The notes under the pieces are model-generated. The model saw nothing but the letters and a program-made list of their open reading frames with translations. It made no database searches and was not told the origin of the DNA. Source: Saprospiraceae bacterium (lineage in GTDB: Bacteria; Bacteroidota; Bacteroidia; Chitinophagales; Saprospiraceae). From it: 64,000 nucleotides of DNA. This document shows positions 33,662 through 42,148 of this stretch, in pieces (within the stretch, counting starts at the first letter, position 1; each line of letters opens with the position of its first letter). A program made the translations under genes and the position numbers. The stretch covers positions 101,378 to 165,377 of the forward strand of contig JAHDHH010000001.1 in NCBI GenBank assembly GCA_020631405.1, in the 5' to 3' direction.

Positions 33662-34954
33662 ATGCAAAGTGTTGATGTTATGCCAAATATACTAATAGTC
33701 GATGATGAGAAGAGCATCAGAAGAACTCTCAGGGATATCCTAGAATTAGAGAAGTACAAAGTCGATGAAGCCTCAGATGGGTTGGAGTGTATTGTTAAGC
33801 TTAAGCAAAACAACTTTGACGTCATCATCTTGGATATCAAAATGCCAAAGATGGATGGGATGGAAGCTTTGGAACGTATTAATGTTTTGGCGAGTGACAC
33901 TCCTGTAGTTATGATATCGGGTCATGGAACTATTGATACAGCAGTTGAAGCTGTAAAGAAAGGAGCATTTGATTTTATATCAAAGCCGCCTGATTTGAAT
34001 AGGCTCTTGATCACTATTCGTAATGCCATGGATAAGTCTACACTTATCACTGAAAAGAAAGTCTTACAGAAGCGAGTAACAAAAACCAAGGTACAAGAGA
34101 TCATTGGTGAGTCAAAGGAAATAAAGCAAATCCACGAAACAATAAATACTGTAGCGCCACTAGATGCCAGAGTCTTCATTACTGGTGAAAATGGAACAGG
34201 CAAGGAATTAGTTGCAAGGTGGATTCATGAAAAAAGTAATCGTGCTGAAAACCCCTTAGTCGAGGTGAACTGTGCAGCCATTCCTACGGAGCTAATAGAA
34301 AGTGAGTTATTTGGTCATGAAAAAGGATCATTCACCTCTGCGCATAAGCAAAGGATTGGCAAGTTTGAAGAAGCCAATGAAGGTACCCTCTTCTTAGATG
34401 AGATTGGAGACATGAGCCTAAATGCTCAAGCTAAAGTCTTAAGAGCATTACAAGAAAATAGAATCACTAGGGTAGGTGGAAACAAAGATATCTTAGTCAA
34501 TGTCAGAGTATTGGCAGCGACGAATAAGGACCTTAGACATGAGATAGCGAGAGGAGCCTTTAGGGAGGATTTGTATCATAGGTTGAGTGTAATTATCATT
34601 AAGGTGCCATCACTCAATGAAAGAGCAGATGATATCCCAATCCTTGTTGATCATTTTATAGCTAAAGTCTGCAATGACTATGGAATGCCTATCAAGATGA
34701 TAGCTCCACAGGCTGTTAAAGAGCTGCAAAAAATAAACTGGACCGGCAATATTAGAGAACTTAGGAATGTTGTAGAGAGGCTAGTTATCCTAGGAGAGGA
34801 AACTATCAGTAAGAAGAATGTTGAGCAATATGCTGTTGCAAATAGTAATCAAAGAAGTAACCTGCAAAATCTATTTGATAAGTTTACTTCCTTTGATGAA
34901 ATGCAGCGCTATCTCCGTGTTGAGTTTGATAAGTATAAAGGAGTTACAGTCTAA
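33662..34954 (+). CDS. NtrC-family sigma-54 response regulator lacking the HTH domain
   Basis: 430 residues (an internal ATG at codon 7 is an equally good start). Receiver domain 1-about 125 with phosphoacceptor Asp in VIILDIKMP (Asp 58) and a conserved Lys in FISKPPD. AAA+ domain about 150-390 with Walker A GENGTGKE (about 176), Walker B FLDEIGD and the arginine-finger region. The sigma-54 contact loop reads GSFTSA instead of GAFTGA (about 222). After the C-subdomain (GNIRELRNVVERL) the protein ends about 50 residues later with FDKFTSFDEMQRYLRVEFDK and no Fis-type HTH. No second frame downstream supplies one. Confidence 0.88.
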   Translation: MQSVDVMPNILIVDDEKSIRRTLRDILELEKYKVDEASDGLECIVKLKQNNFDVIILDIKMPKMDGMEALERINVLASDTPVVMISGHGTIDTAVEAVKKGAFDFISKPPDLNRLLITIRNAMDKSTLITEKKVLQKRVTKTKVQEIIGESKEIKQIHETINTVAPLDARVFITGENGTGKELVARWIHEKSNRAENPLVEVNCAAIPTELIESELFGHEKGSFTSAHKQRIGKFEEANEGTLFLDEIGDMSLNAQAKVLRALQENRITRVGGNKDILVNVRVLAATNKDLRHEIARGAFREDLYHRLSVIIIKVPSLNERADDIPILVDHFIAKVCNDYGMPIKMIAPQAVKELQKINWTGNIRELRNVVERLVILGEETISKKNVEQYAVANSNQRSNLQNLFDKFTSFDEMQRYLRVEFDKYKGVTV

Positions 34955-35001
34955 CTGAGCACAGCTTTGCAATTGATTAGATTAAATAACTAAAAGAGAA
35001 G

Positions 35002-35709
35002 ATGAGTAACAATAACCCAATACCATTGAAAAAGTGGACGGAATTAAAAGGTGAGAATTCTTGGACTATGTTCAAGGTATTAGCTGAGTTTGTTGATGGA
35101 TTTGAGACCATGAACAAGTTAGGACCTTGTGTGTCGATTTTCGGTTCTGCAAGGACTAAGCCAGAAGATAAATATTATAAGTTAGCTGTAGAAATGGCTG
35201 AAAGACTAGTTGACGAAGGATTTGGTATCATAACCGGAGGAGGTCCAGGAATCATGGAGGCTGGTAACAAAGGAGCTTATCTGAAAGGTGGTCTTTCAGT
35301 AGGACTTAATATTGATTTGCCATTTGAGCAATCGCATAATCCATTCATTGATCCTGACAAAAACATGGACTATGGATACTTCTTCGTACGAAAGGTCATG
35401 TTCGTAAAATATGCTCAGGCATTCGTAGTTATGCCAGGTGGTTTTGGAACATTGGATGAATTATTTGAGGTATTGACACTAATCCAAACAAAGAAAATCA
35501 GTAAAGTTCCTGTGATTTTAATGGGATCTGACTTCTGGGGAGGAATGAGTGACTGGATAGTCAATGTCATGCTCGAGCAACATAACAATATATCACCAAA
35601 TGATTTAGATTTAATGCCAGTGGTAGATACTCCAGAAGAAGTCATGGCTATCATCAAAGCATTTTATGATGATGAAGCTAACTCTATTAAGCCAAACTAC
35701 AAACTGTAG
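35002..35709 (+). CDS. LOG-family protein (TIGR00730)
   Basis: 235 residues. The family motifs GGGPGIMEAGNKGA (about 75-88) and MPGGFGTLDELFEV (about 147-160) are intact. The first forms part of the nucleotide-binding site; the second is the PGGxGTxxE motif of cytokinin-activating LOG phosphoribohydrolases and of PpnN nucleotide nucleosidases. In bacteria these enzymes cleave nucleoside 5'-monophosphates at the glycosidic bond. Cytoplasmic. It follows the regulator gene by 47 bp and is convergent with the peroxiredoxin gene. Confidence 0.9.
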   Translation: MSNNNPIPLKKWTELKGENSWTMFKVLAEFVDGFETMNKLGPCVSIFGSARTKPEDKYYKLAVEMAERLVDEGFGIITGGGPGIMEAGNKGAYLKGGLSVGLNIDLPFEQSHNPFIDPDKNMDYGYFFVRKVMFVKYAQAFVVMPGGFGTLDELFEVLTLIQTKKISKVPVILMGSDFWGGMSDWIVNVMLEQHNNISPNDLDLMPVVDTPEEVMAIIKAFYDDEANSIKPNYKL

Positions 35710-35718
35710 TCAATGTGC

Positions 35719-36201
35719 TTAATGTATGGGAGAAGGTCTGTGCAATTCTTGAATTGCCTGCAATAGCTCATTGCCATGCTCTTTGGTTTTTACTTTTGCA
35801 ATAATGTTGGTGATTACTCCTAACTCATTTATAATGAATGAGTTACGGATCACCCCAACAATATCTTTTCCCATAAACTTCTTATGTCCCCAAACACCAA
35901 AGGCGGTAATCATTTCCTTTTCGGTATCACCCAGTAGCTGATAGGGTAGCTCGTACTTGTCAATAAACTTAGCATGCTTTGCTACCTTATCTGGGCTTAC
36001 CCCAAATATCTGATAACCTTCTCTTTTGAGTTTTGTGTAGTTGTCCCTGACACTACAAGCCTGCTTCGTACACCCAGGAGAATCATCTTTTGGATAAAAG
36101 AACACGATATACTTACTCCCAAGCAATGAAGAGTTAGAAACAACATCTCCCTTTTCATTGGGAATATTAAATTCTGGCACTTTGTCTCCTATATCTAGCA
36201 T
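35719..36201 (-). CDS. bcp: Thiol peroxidase of the Bcp/PrxQ type
   Basis: 160 residues. The AhpC/TSA fold is shown by GDKVPEFNIPNEKG at the N-terminus and YPKDDSPGCTKQACSVRDNY (about 36-55), with the peroxidatic Cys followed five residues later by the resolving Cys, as in PrxQ. FGVSPDKVAKHAKFI and GVWGHKKFMGKDI follow. It reduces hydrogen and organic peroxides using thioredoxin. No signal peptide, so cytoplasmic. Confidence 0.94.
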   Translation of the reverse strand: MLDIGDKVPEFNIPNEKGDVVSNSSLLGSKYIVFFYPKDDSPGCTKQACSVRDNYTKLKREGYQIFGVSPDKVAKHAKFIDKYELPYQLLGDTEKEMITAFGVWGHKKFMGKDIVGVIRNSFIINELGVITNIIAKVKTKEHGNELLQAIQELHRPSPIH

Positions 36202-36275
36202 GTGTGTGGATTTTATAAGTAAATGCTAATAAAGGAGTTTTGTTTAGCAATTGTAGGAATATATTAAACAGACAA

Positions 36276-37928
36276 CTAAAGTGGGTAGTTTCGTATGGTT
36301 TTATTACCATGGACATCTATGGCAATTATTGACAATGTGTCTGCATTAGAATCAATCAAGGAAAGATCGGTTATCTCTAGGCTATTGGACTTGGCGTCAA
36401 AATAGCTTCTAATAAATTGACCATCAATATATGCTGAGACTGTCAGCGATTTGTGTTCGACGTAATCTGAAAAGTCGTCTGTCACCTTGAATTTCCAAGA
36501 TTTGTATTGAGTTCTGACCTCACTGAAGCGCAAGGTGGCTATCGTTGGGCCAACTTTGTCCTCACTGAATTCGAAAGTGCCAAATTGATTGATGGATGCG
36601 TAGAGTATTCCGTCTTTTACATGACCTCCAAAGCTCTTTCTTGTGCCTTTTAACACAAGAATATCATCACTGCCAGCTCCATCTTTGATTTTGATAGGAA
36701 TGTAGCCATTAAGCGGAATAGTAGGATCTCCTATAACATAACTGCTGCCTTGCTTCTTTAGTGAGATATATTCATCTTCAAACAGGCACTCATCGACCAT
36801 GCCTATATCAATATGTTGAGAAGTCAATATTGATTTGCCATGACTATTCACTGACTTCAATTGGTCATCAACTTCATCATGGAGAGCTAAATCAAGACTT
36901 AGCGTTCGTGTATTTCCGTTGAAGTCTGATAAGACCACGGTTATAGGCTTCGCTAAATATCCATTCAAACTTATAATGCCTTTTGCAATGCAATTAGCGT
37001 AGATTGACTGCCTGATGAGTTGTTGCTCATAGAGTTTTACTGCTTTTTTTCTGACTGTCTTATAAAGTGGGTAATCTATCAGAGAGTTTATACTCTTATT
37101 CTCATTGAAGTTAAAACGTCTGTTAGATACGGAGCATATAGTATCGCTACTGCTTGATAATACTGTCTCATAGACACCTGTGTAATTGTGCCAACCATTA
37201 GCCTTGTCATAGGCCTCAATAGCTATTCCATTGAAAGTGCTAGAACTCTTGATTACACCAACAGCCTTGTAATTGCCATCAGACAACTGTTTGATTGGGA
37301 TCTTTTTTCTTGTTTTGAAGCGTCCTAGACTATCCAATTCATGTAACCAAGCGGAGAGTAGGGTAGGTTTGATGTTGTCTTTTCGAGCAAAGCCGAACAG
37401 ATAAGGATTGATAGGTTCTTCTGACTTAGTATCTCTGATCTCAAAGTGCAGGTGTGGACCAGTTGACCTTCCAGTATTTCCCATAGTTCCTATGAAATCT
37501 CCCTGCTTAATAGAAACTCTAGTGCTATCTAAGTAAAGGTCAATCTCTGAGGATTGGGTAGCATACTGATATCGCTTAAGCAGTTTTTCTATTTTGGGAT
37601 GAAAAGTGTCCAAATGAGCATAGACGGAAGTGGTGCCATTATCATGATCAATGTATAGCACCTGGCCATAAGAACTCCTTTGTACTCTTATCCTAGACAA
37701 GTAGCCTGGTGCTACACTAAATATAGAATCACCAGACATACCCTTAGAGCTGCGTATATCTATTCCAGCATGGAAGTGATTAGTCCTAAGTTCGCAAAAA
37801 TTACCACTAATTCTTACCTCATGATGTACTGGCATGACATAGTAGCCATCAGAAATACTTGCTGCTGAGAGGACATTGTTCTTTCCAATCAATAATAGTA
37901 TCAATAAGCATGTTGCAAGTAATCTCAT
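36276..37928 (-). CDS. Secreted M23 (LytM-type) metallopeptidase
   Basis: 550 residues with an N-terminal signal peptide (about 1-23). The LytM domain lies near the N-terminus, with HFHAGIDIRSSKG (metal ligands His and Asp, about 52-64), VLYIDHDNGTTSVYAHLDTF and the catalytic GRSTGPHLHFEIRD (about 160-173). The remaining 370 residues are beta-rich with no recognisable family. M23 enzymes cleave peptide cross-links in peptidoglycan, or act as scaffolds when degenerate; here the zinc ligands are intact. Its -7 element almost touches the start codon, so the message may be nearly leaderless. Confidence 0.88.
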   Translation of the reverse strand: MRLLATCLLILLLIGKNNVLSAASISDGYYVMPVHHEVRISGNFCELRTNHFHAGIDIRSSKGMSGDSIFSVAPGYLSRIRVQRSSYGQVLYIDHDNGTTSVYAHLDTFHPKIEKLLKRYQYATQSSEIDLYLDSTRVSIKQGDFIGTMGNTGRSTGPHLHFEIRDTKSEEPINPYLFGFARKDNIKPTLLSAWLHELDSLGRFKTRKKIPIKQLSDGNYKAVGVIKSSSTFNGIAIEAYDKANGWHNYTGVYETVLSSSSDTICSVSNRRFNFNENKSINSLIDYPLYKTVRKKAVKLYEQQLIRQSIYANCIAKGIISLNGYLAKPITVVLSDFNGNTRTLSLDLALHDEVDDQLKSVNSHGKSILTSQHIDIGMVDECLFEDEYISLKKQGSSYVIGDPTIPLNGYIPIKIKDGAGSDDILVLKGTRKSFGGHVKDGILYASINQFGTFEFSEDKVGPTIATLRFSEVRTQYKSWKFKVTDDFSDYVEHKSLTVSAYIDGQFIRSYFDAKSNSLEITDLSLIDSNADTLSIIAIDVHGNKTIRNYPL

Positions 37929-37935
37929 AGATTGG

Positions 37936-37943
37936 CAAAAGTA
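37936..37943 (-). promoter_or_regulatory. Putative -7 element just before the M23 gene
   Basis: Minus strand TACTTTTG matches TAnnTTTG exactly and lies 8 bp before the ATG. Transcription would begin at or within a base or two of the start codon, giving a leaderless message. Chance match is possible because no -33 element is visible. Confidence 0.3.
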
Positions 37944-37981
37944 AGTATACTTTTAGACCGATAATACATTAAATAAAATTA

Positions 37982-38959
37982 TTATATGTTTAGCAATGAT
38001 TTTAACTTGCCGATAAAGATTTTACTTTGACTACCGGGCAAGGACTCATTATTGCCAATTGTCAAGGATCGGTACAATTCGGTTTGTTTTGCCCAATCTA
38101 GGATGGCGATGTCAAGCTCTATAGTTGTTAGTTTAGCAAGTTGTGTTTGCCTTCTTGATTGTTGTTTTGCTATTGCTTCAATAGCTTGGTATAGACTGCT
38201 TAATTGTTGTCTTTCGTCGACACTACTGAAGCCCAGCACTTGCTTTTTAGGATATAACTGTCTCAGTTGATTCACCTTTTGTTTGGCCATTTGGAGTTGG
38301 TCGCCATCCATTTTATGCACAATTAGTATGTCAGCGATTTCCATCAATCCCTTTTTTATGCCTTGCAAATGATCACCTGACCCTGGTTGTAACAACACGA
38401 TGACTATATCAGTAAGATACTTCACTTCAATCTCAGATTGGCCTACGCCTACAGTCTCAAGTATAATATGCTGATACTTAGCAGTTTCACATAGGAGTAT
38501 TGAACTATGAGTTGCTGGAGACATTCCACCTAAGTGGTTCCGTGAGGGGTTTGGTCTGATGTAGGCATACTTACTAGTTGAGAGAGTTTCCATCCTCGTT
38601 TTGTCCCCGAGTATACTTCCCTTTGATTCTGTACTAGATGGATCAATTGGCAGCACGGCAACTTTCGCTTCTTTTTCGATCAGGTAATTTCCGAGTCTTT
38701 CGATGAATGTGCTCTTCCCCACACCAGGAGGACCAGTTATACCAATACGGATTGAATCATTGCTAATCCAGTTAGAATCCGCATGTTCTAATACATCGTG
38801 TACCATTGACCTATCATCCTGGGTAGCACTCTCAGCAAGGGTAATGGCATGTGATAGCATATTGACATCTTCAGCTAGTAGACCACTGACAATATCTTGG
38901 GCATTCGCTTGCTTAAAATTCCAAAGATGCTGTTTTTTAGGATTGAGAGATTTAGCCAA
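37982..38959 (-). CDS. meaB: MeaB/ArgK-type G3E GTPase chaperone
   Basis: 325 residues. Walker A GITGPPGVGKSTFIERLG (about 73-90), VLPIDPSSTESKGSILGDKTRM, an AYIRPNPSRNHLGGMS block, ETVGVGQSEIEV and VHKMDGD (the base-specificity NKxD variant). MeaB protects and reactivates adenosylcobalamin-dependent methylmalonyl-CoA mutase, so a mutase is expected elsewhere in the genome. Divergent from iscS, with 95 bp between the starts. Confidence 0.9.
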   Translation of the reverse strand: MAKSLNPKKQHLWNFKQANAQDIVSGLLAEDVNMLSHAITLAESATQDDRSMVHDVLEHADSNWISNDSIRIGITGPPGVGKSTFIERLGNYLIEKEAKVAVLPIDPSSTESKGSILGDKTRMETLSTSKYAYIRPNPSRNHLGGMSPATHSSILLCETAKYQHIILETVGVGQSEIEVKYLTDIVIVLLQPGSGDHLQGIKKGLMEIADILIVHKMDGDQLQMAKQKVNQLRQLYPKKQVLGFSSVDERQQLSSLYQAIEAIAKQQSRRQTQLAKLTTIELDIAILDWAKQTELYRSLTIGNNESLPGSQSKIFIGKLKSLLNI

Positions 38960-39003
38960 CGTGATTTGCTATTTTAAAAATGATTATTGTTTAAACTTAT
39001 CTA

Positions 39004-39011
39004 TACCTTTG
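39004..39011 (+). promoter_or_regulatory. Putative isc promoter -7 element (TACCTTTG)
   Basis: Exact TAnnTTTG match 43 bp before the iscS start. A TTG lies 14 bp upstream, closer than the usual 19-21. It would drive the iscS-iscU-iscA unit. Confidence 0.5.
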
Positions 39012-39054
39012 TGGGTTTATTGACTAGAAGTTTTCAAGAGACGAAATAATACTA

Positions 39055-40278
39055 ATGAGTAAACCTATTCAAATATACTTAGATTACAATTCAACAACAC
39101 CTTGTGACCCAAGAGTTGTGGATGCTATGTTACCATATTTTTACGATATTCCGGGTAATGCGGCTAGTCGATCTCATCCATTTGGGTGGCAAGCAGAAGA
39201 AGCAGTTGATTATGGAAGAGAACAAATTGCTAATCTATTGGCTGTAGACTCAAAAGAAATCATCTTTACATCTGGTGCTACAGAGTCCGACAACCTAGCG
39301 TTGAAAGGTGCATTCGAAATGTATGCTCGGAAGGGTAACCACATCATTACGCTTACAACAGAACACAAAGCTGTCCTAGACTCTTGCAAGAAGATTGAGA
39401 AGATGGGTGGTGAGGTGACTTACCTGGATGTAGAAGAGGATGGATTAGTAGATTTGGCTAAGTTAGAAGCAGCAATTAAGCCAAATACCATTATGATCTC
39501 TATCATGTGGGCCAACAATGAAACAGGAGTCATTCAACCTATGAAGGCGATTGGTGACCTTTGTGCTAAGCATGGCATTCTGTTTATGACTGATGCTACA
39601 CAGGCTGTAGGAAAGATTAAAACCCATCCTAAAGAATTAGGTATACACTTGATGGCGTTTACTTCTCACAAGATGTACGGTCCTAAGGGTGTTGGAGCTC
39701 TTTTTGTCAATAGGAAAAACCCAAGAGTGAAAGTGACATCACAGCTCGATGGTGGAGGACATGAGAGAGGGATGAGGTCTGGTACGTTGAATGTACCTGG
39801 TATAGTTGGATTTGGTAAGGCTGCGGAGATTGCAATGCAAGAAATGGAACAAGATGCAGCTAGACTAAGAGTACTCAGAGACAAATTAGAATCAGCATTC
39901 AAAGATCAAATTGAAGAGGTCTATGTCAATGGTAATGTAGATCATAGAATGCCCCATGTCACTAATATCTCATTTAAGCATGTCGAAGGCGAGGGATTGA
40001 TGATGACATTCAACCAAAATATAGCAGTCTCTTCAGGATCTGCATGTACGTCGGCGTCATTGGAGCCATCTTATGTACTGATTGCCTTAGGCTTAGGTGA
40101 CGACTTGGCAGTGAGTTCTATCAGGTTTAGCCTTGGAAGGTTCACCACTGAAGAAGAAATAGACAAAGCAATAGAATTAATATCAACTGGTGTCAATCAT
40201 ATGAGAGACTTGAGTCCGATATGGGAGATGTATAAAGAAGGTGTAGACCTAGATGCTGTAGTGTGGACAGAACACTAA
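39055..40278 (+). CDS. iscS: Cysteine desulfurase IscS
   Basis: 407 residues, the normal length. N-terminal YLDYNSTTPCDPRVVDAMLPYF, then SGATESDNLALKG, TTEHKAVLDSC, the PLP-binding lysine in TSHKMYGPKGVGALF (about 202-216), and the active-site cysteine loop SSGSACTSASLEPSYVL (about 324-340). It takes sulfur from cysteine and passes it to IscU. First gene of a compact isc set and divergent from meaB. No iscR is seen upstream. Confidence 0.96.
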   Translation: MSKPIQIYLDYNSTTPCDPRVVDAMLPYFYDIPGNAASRSHPFGWQAEEAVDYGREQIANLLAVDSKEIIFTSGATESDNLALKGAFEMYARKGNHIITLTTEHKAVLDSCKKIEKMGGEVTYLDVEEDGLVDLAKLEAAIKPNTIMISIMWANNETGVIQPMKAIGDLCAKHGILFMTDATQAVGKIKTHPKELGIHLMAFTSHKMYGPKGVGALFVNRKNPRVKVTSQLDGGGHERGMRSGTLNVPGIVGFGKAAEIAMQEMEQDAARLRVLRDKLESAFKDQIEEVYVNGNVDHRMPHVTNISFKHVEGEGLMMTFNQNIAVSSGSACTSASLEPSYVLIALGLGDDLAVSSIRFSLGRFTTEEEIDKAIELISTGVNHMRDLSPIWEMYKEGVDLDAVVWTEH

Positions 40279-40338
40279 ACATCAAGAACTAAAACATTAG
40301 AATTAGCGTTAAGACAATAACAGAAATAATAGAAGAAC

Positions 40339-40728
40339 ATGGCATATTCAGAAAAAGTAATGGATCATTTTGAGAATCCAAGAAATGTAGGAACATTGGA
40401 TAAGAGTAAGAACAATGTAGGTACAGGTCTAGTAGGTGCTCCCGAGTGTGGTGATGTTATGAGACTTCAGATTGAAGTTAACGAAGATGATGGTACTATC
40501 AAAGATGCTAAATTCAAGACATTTGGATGTGGTTCGGCGATTGCTTCATCATCATTAGCTACTGAGTGGCTTAAGGGAAAGTCTATCGATGATGCCTTAG
40601 CTATTGACAATATGGATATTGTTGAAGAGCTAGCCTTGCCTCCAGTTAAGATACATTGTTCTGTATTAGCAGAAGATGCAATCAAGAGTGCAATATCTGA
40701 TTATAAAGAAAAAAACGGCTTGTCATAA
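40339..40728 (+). CDS. iscU: Fe-S cluster scaffold IscU
   Basis: 129 residues. The three cluster-ligand cysteines are present in GAPECGDVMRLQI (about Cys 37), TFGCGSAIASSSLATEWLKG (about Cys 63) and LPPVKIHCSVLAEDAI (about Cys 107), the last including the LPPVK motif recognised by the HscA chaperone. It assembles [2Fe-2S] clusters with sulfur from IscS. iscA begins one base after its stop. hscB, hscA and fdx are not in this unit. Confidence 0.96.
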   Translation: MAYSEKVMDHFENPRNVGTLDKSKNNVGTGLVGAPECGDVMRLQIEVNEDDGTIKDAKFKTFGCGSAIASSSLATEWLKGKSIDDALAIDNMDIVEELALPPVKIHCSVLAEDAIKSAISDYKEKNGLS

Positions 40729-40729
40729 T

Positions 40730-41056
40730 ATGTTGTTTGTAGCAGATACAGCAAAAGAAAAGATAGAAGAGCTCATGTCCAGGGGAGATGTGACAGACAA
40801 GCACTTCGTAAGGGTATCGGTCACTAGTGGCGGATGTTCAGGGTTGTCTTATAATTTAGACTTCGATGACACTTCATTAGAAAATGATCAGGTATTTGAA
40901 GACAACGGTGTCAAGGTTGTTACCGATCTGAAGAGCTTTCTTTACTTGTGCAACACTACTTTAGAGTTTAGTTCAGGACTTGATGGCAAGGGGTTTTACT
41001 TTAATAACCCAAACGCTGCAAGGACTTGTGGCTGTGGGGAGAGTTTCTCTTTGTAA
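40730..41056 (+). CDS. iscA: A-type Fe-S carrier protein IscA
   Basis: 108 residues from the ATG at 40730, one base after the iscU stop; the frame is open further upstream inside iscU but this start gives the family N-terminus. The three conserved cysteines are in TSGGCSGLSYNLDF and the C-terminal ARTCGCGESF. A-type carriers deliver clusters to target proteins. Last gene of the iscSUA unit. Confidence 0.94.
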   Translation: MLFVADTAKEKIEELMSRGDVTDKHFVRVSVTSGGCSGLSYNLDFDDTSLENDQVFEDNGVKVVTDLKSFLYLCNTTLEFSSGLDGKGFYFNNPNAARTCGCGESFSL

Positions 41057-41080
41057 AAGTATTTGTTTTATTGAATGTAT

Positions 41081-41398
41081 TTATGTTAGTATGTTTTTTA
41101 TACTTCTAAAACAGAAATAGCTTCCAAACAATAGTATGATTGGTGTTGTAATTATTGAAAGACTATTGTGATACATAGCTTCTCTCCAATCACCATGAAG
41201 GAGGTGCATAGTCCCTCTTGTTAGACCACAACCCAGGCATTCTTTGCCATATATGGCCATGCTAGGACATACACTCACCCCCTCATCAAAATACCCAGCA
41301 GGTAGTAAGAACAATAGAATAAGAATAAAAACAAAAGAAGTAGCTATACCATAGTTTAACCACTTCTTTTGTATGTCGTTTTTAAAGTGTATTGACAT
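41081..41398 (-). CDS. DUF2752 membrane protein
   Basis: 105 residues from the ATG at 41398, which overlaps the upstream stop in TAATG. The frame is open further upstream but only inside the neighbouring gene. Two hydrophobic segments (about 18-37 and 83-100) surround the family motif CPSMAIYGKECLGCGLTRGTMHLLHGDW, whose cysteines and the GCGLTR core define DUF2752. Function unknown. It is translationally coupled to the Pmp3-like gene upstream, which suggests a shared membrane role. Confidence 0.85.
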   Translation of the reverse strand: MSIHFKNDIQKKWLNYGIATSFVFILILLFLLPAGYFDEGVSVCPSMAIYGKECLGCGLTRGTMHLLHGDWREAMYHNSLSIITTPIILLFGSYFCFRSIKNILT

Positions 41399-41895
41399 TA
41401 CAAGTCTCCGTAGTGCTTTGCGACAACCATTACAGCATGAGCTATTGGGATAAGGAAGAGTAATAGCCCGATACAGGGCAGAAATAATCCAGCAACACCA
41501 CAAACTAGCCAAAGTAGGCAATTGAGGATAAACTTGCCACTAACACCATCGACAAGAAGCACTCCTACAGGGCTTAGCAAGACAGCGAATATATAGGCCA
41601 GTATTCTAAGACCATCATTATTACTGCCAGGGGAATTAGGATAATCAATAGCTTTCTTGATTTTGGCTTGTGCTATTTTGAGCCCAATGATTTCTTTGAC
41701 CTTCATCTTTTTTCCAGTCATTTCCTTATACTTCTTTGGTGTTAACTCAAGGAAGTCTTCAACACTATTTACTGAATATGTGGTTGATAAAGAAGGATCA
41801 ATGTGATCTAACTTTGACTGGTTTGTTGGGCTAGCAACTGTGATTGTAGCTGCCATACTTAATAGAAGGATGCTAAAAAAGATAATTTTTTTCAT
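41398..41895 (-). CDS. Secreted-leader protein with YqaE/Pmp3-like C-terminal membrane domain
   Basis: 165 residues. Signal peptide (about 1-22), then a polar helical region containing LELTPKKYKEMTGKKMKVKE, then two hydrophobic segments at about 97-120 and 125-155 (AVLLSPVGVLLVDGV, NCLLWLVCGVAGLFLPCIG) ending IAHAVMVV. The C-terminal half follows the Pmp3/YqaE pattern of small two-helix membrane proteins that affect membrane potential. The N-terminal extension is common in Bacteroidota members. Function here unknown. Confidence 0.75.
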   Translation of the reverse strand: MKKIIFFSILLLSMAATITVASPTNQSKLDHIDPSLSTTYSVNSVEDFLELTPKKYKEMTGKKMKVKEIIGLKIAQAKIKKAIDYPNSPGSNNDGLRILAYIFAVLLSPVGVLLVDGVSGKFILNCLLWLVCGVAGLFLPCIGLLLFLIPIAHAVMVVAKHYGDL

Positions 41896-42092
41896 ATCGT
41901 TTGTAGTTTGATTAATTTATTCAAAGTAATACTATTTTTAAAACTTACACATTTTAAAAGGAGGACTTTATTATTAGTTTAACAAATTGATATTGTAAGT
42001 CTAAATGTTAAATAATTGCGTTAATCAGCTGACGATCATTAGTTAAAATATTATGACATTATGATATATTAAAATTAATTATATATTTATTA

Positions 42093-42120
42093 TTTGTTAA
42101 ATACAAATGATACTATCTTG
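42093..42120 (+). promoter_or_regulatory. Putative promoter of the outer-membrane protein gene
   Basis: TTTG at 42093-42096 and TATCTTG at 42114-42120 are separated by 17 bp. The downstream element lacks one T compared with TAnnTTTG. Together they sit 29 bp before the start codon at 42149. This is the only candidate here with both -33 and -7 parts near the right spacing. Confidence 0.4.
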
Positions 42121-42148
42121 TTGTTATTACTAATCAAAAATTACAAAA

